This document shows, piece by piece, positions 5,839 to 5,996 of a stretch of 5,996 nucleotides of DNA. The translations under genes were made by a program, and so were the position numbers. The notes under the pieces are model-generated. The model was not told the DNA's origin, ran no database searches, and saw only the letters and a program-made list of their open reading frames with translations. Within the stretch, counting starts at the first letter, position 1. Each line of letters begins with the position of its first letter. The stretch comes from CAZISM01 sp964541895 (GTDB taxonomy: Bacteria; Zhuqueibacterota; Zhuqueibacteria; Residuimicrobiales; Residuimicrobiaceae): assembly GCA_964541895.1 (NCBI GenBank), contig CAZISM010000229.1, positions 1 to 5,996 on the forward strand, given 5' to 3'.

Positions 5839-5996
5839 TTATCTCTCCAGGATAGAATGCAATTCTTCCCATCGGGCTCGTATCTCCTCCTCGTCCAAAT
5901 CCTGACCGATGATAACCAGCAGATTTTCACCGGCCGGGCGATGCGGCTCACCCTGTTCCTGCCAAAAGTCGACGCCGGCATCGATATGGACCGGCA
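5839..5996 (-). CDS. C-terminal end of a probable CobW/COG0523-family GTPase (5' part outside window)
   Basis: On the minus strand the frame entering from the right edge (first full codon at 5994-5992) is open for 51 residues and ends with TAA (complement of 5839-5841). It reads PVHIDAGVDFWQEQGEPHRP, then AGENLLVIIGQDLDEEEIRA and RWEELHSILER. The block LLVIIGQDLDEEEIRARWEEL resembles the end of the CobW C-terminal domain, where LVFIGRDLD is followed by an acidic helix. COG0523 proteins are G3E GTPases that act as metal chaperones or in cobalamin-related metal insertion. The nucleotide-binding part is outside the window, so the call rests on this short stretch alone. The stop lies four bases before the start of the small membrane-protein gene, and that gene's Shine-Dalgarno sits inside the last codons of this one. 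Confidence 0.55.
   Translation of the reverse strand, partial: PVHIDAGVDFWQEQGEPHRPAGENLLVIIGQDLDEEEIRARWEELHSILER

Noticed and set aside
5835..5981. A 49-residue N-terminal extension of the minus-strand small membrane protein
   Set aside because: The extension overlaps the CobW-like C-terminus in another frame and reads as unstructured basic sequence. The internal ATG at 5834 has a good GGAGAG site and directly precedes the transmembrane helix.

Overview
The window looks like ordinary chromosome from a bacterium of moderately high GC. It holds five complete genes and one partial gene on the plus strand. Two genes, one of them partial, face them from the right edge on the minus strand. The GWxTD-domain secreted protein, the bifunctional-type methylenetetrahydrofolate reductase and the small FGEGVK...PWRGMS membrane protein all fit the FCB side of the tree (Calditrichota/KSB1-like, or Bacteroidota relatives). 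That placement is inferred from family memory and has not been tested.

Layout from left to right: the 3' part of a methylenetetrahydrofolate reductase domain (1-596); a secreted GWxTD-domain protein (698-1993); an intergenic stretch with a candidate promoter; a two-helix membrane protein with a probable PH-like cytoplasmic domain (2140-2754); a SWIM zinc-finger protein (2799-3602); and a type-2 malate/L-lactate dehydrogenase family oxidoreductase (3673-4770). The three genes from 2140 to 4770 lie close together on one strand with good ribosome binding sites and could be co-transcribed, but they share no obvious pathway. At the right edge, on the minus strand, a small membrane-anchored protein (5433-5834) follows the C-terminal end of a probable CobW/COG0523-type GTPase (5839 to the edge) with only four bases between them.

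The unusual part is the convergent intergenic zone, 4771-5432. It contains three tandem palindromic units made of the decamer GCGTYCATTC and its complement, separated by near-identical AT-rich/G6 spacers. The third unit carries a complete GxxExxY-family gene (5001-5399), a PDDEXK-like small protein. Its start codon lies inside the left inverted repeat, its stop codon inside the right one, and its Shine-Dalgarno sequence in the repeated spacer. The second unit is the same structure with the gene missing, joined exactly at a CGAATG hexamer that brackets the missing segment in the third unit. This looks like a compact gene-carrying palindromic element next to a MITE-like gene-less derivative, and it is the best candidate here for an under-described system. 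The remaining genes look conventional.
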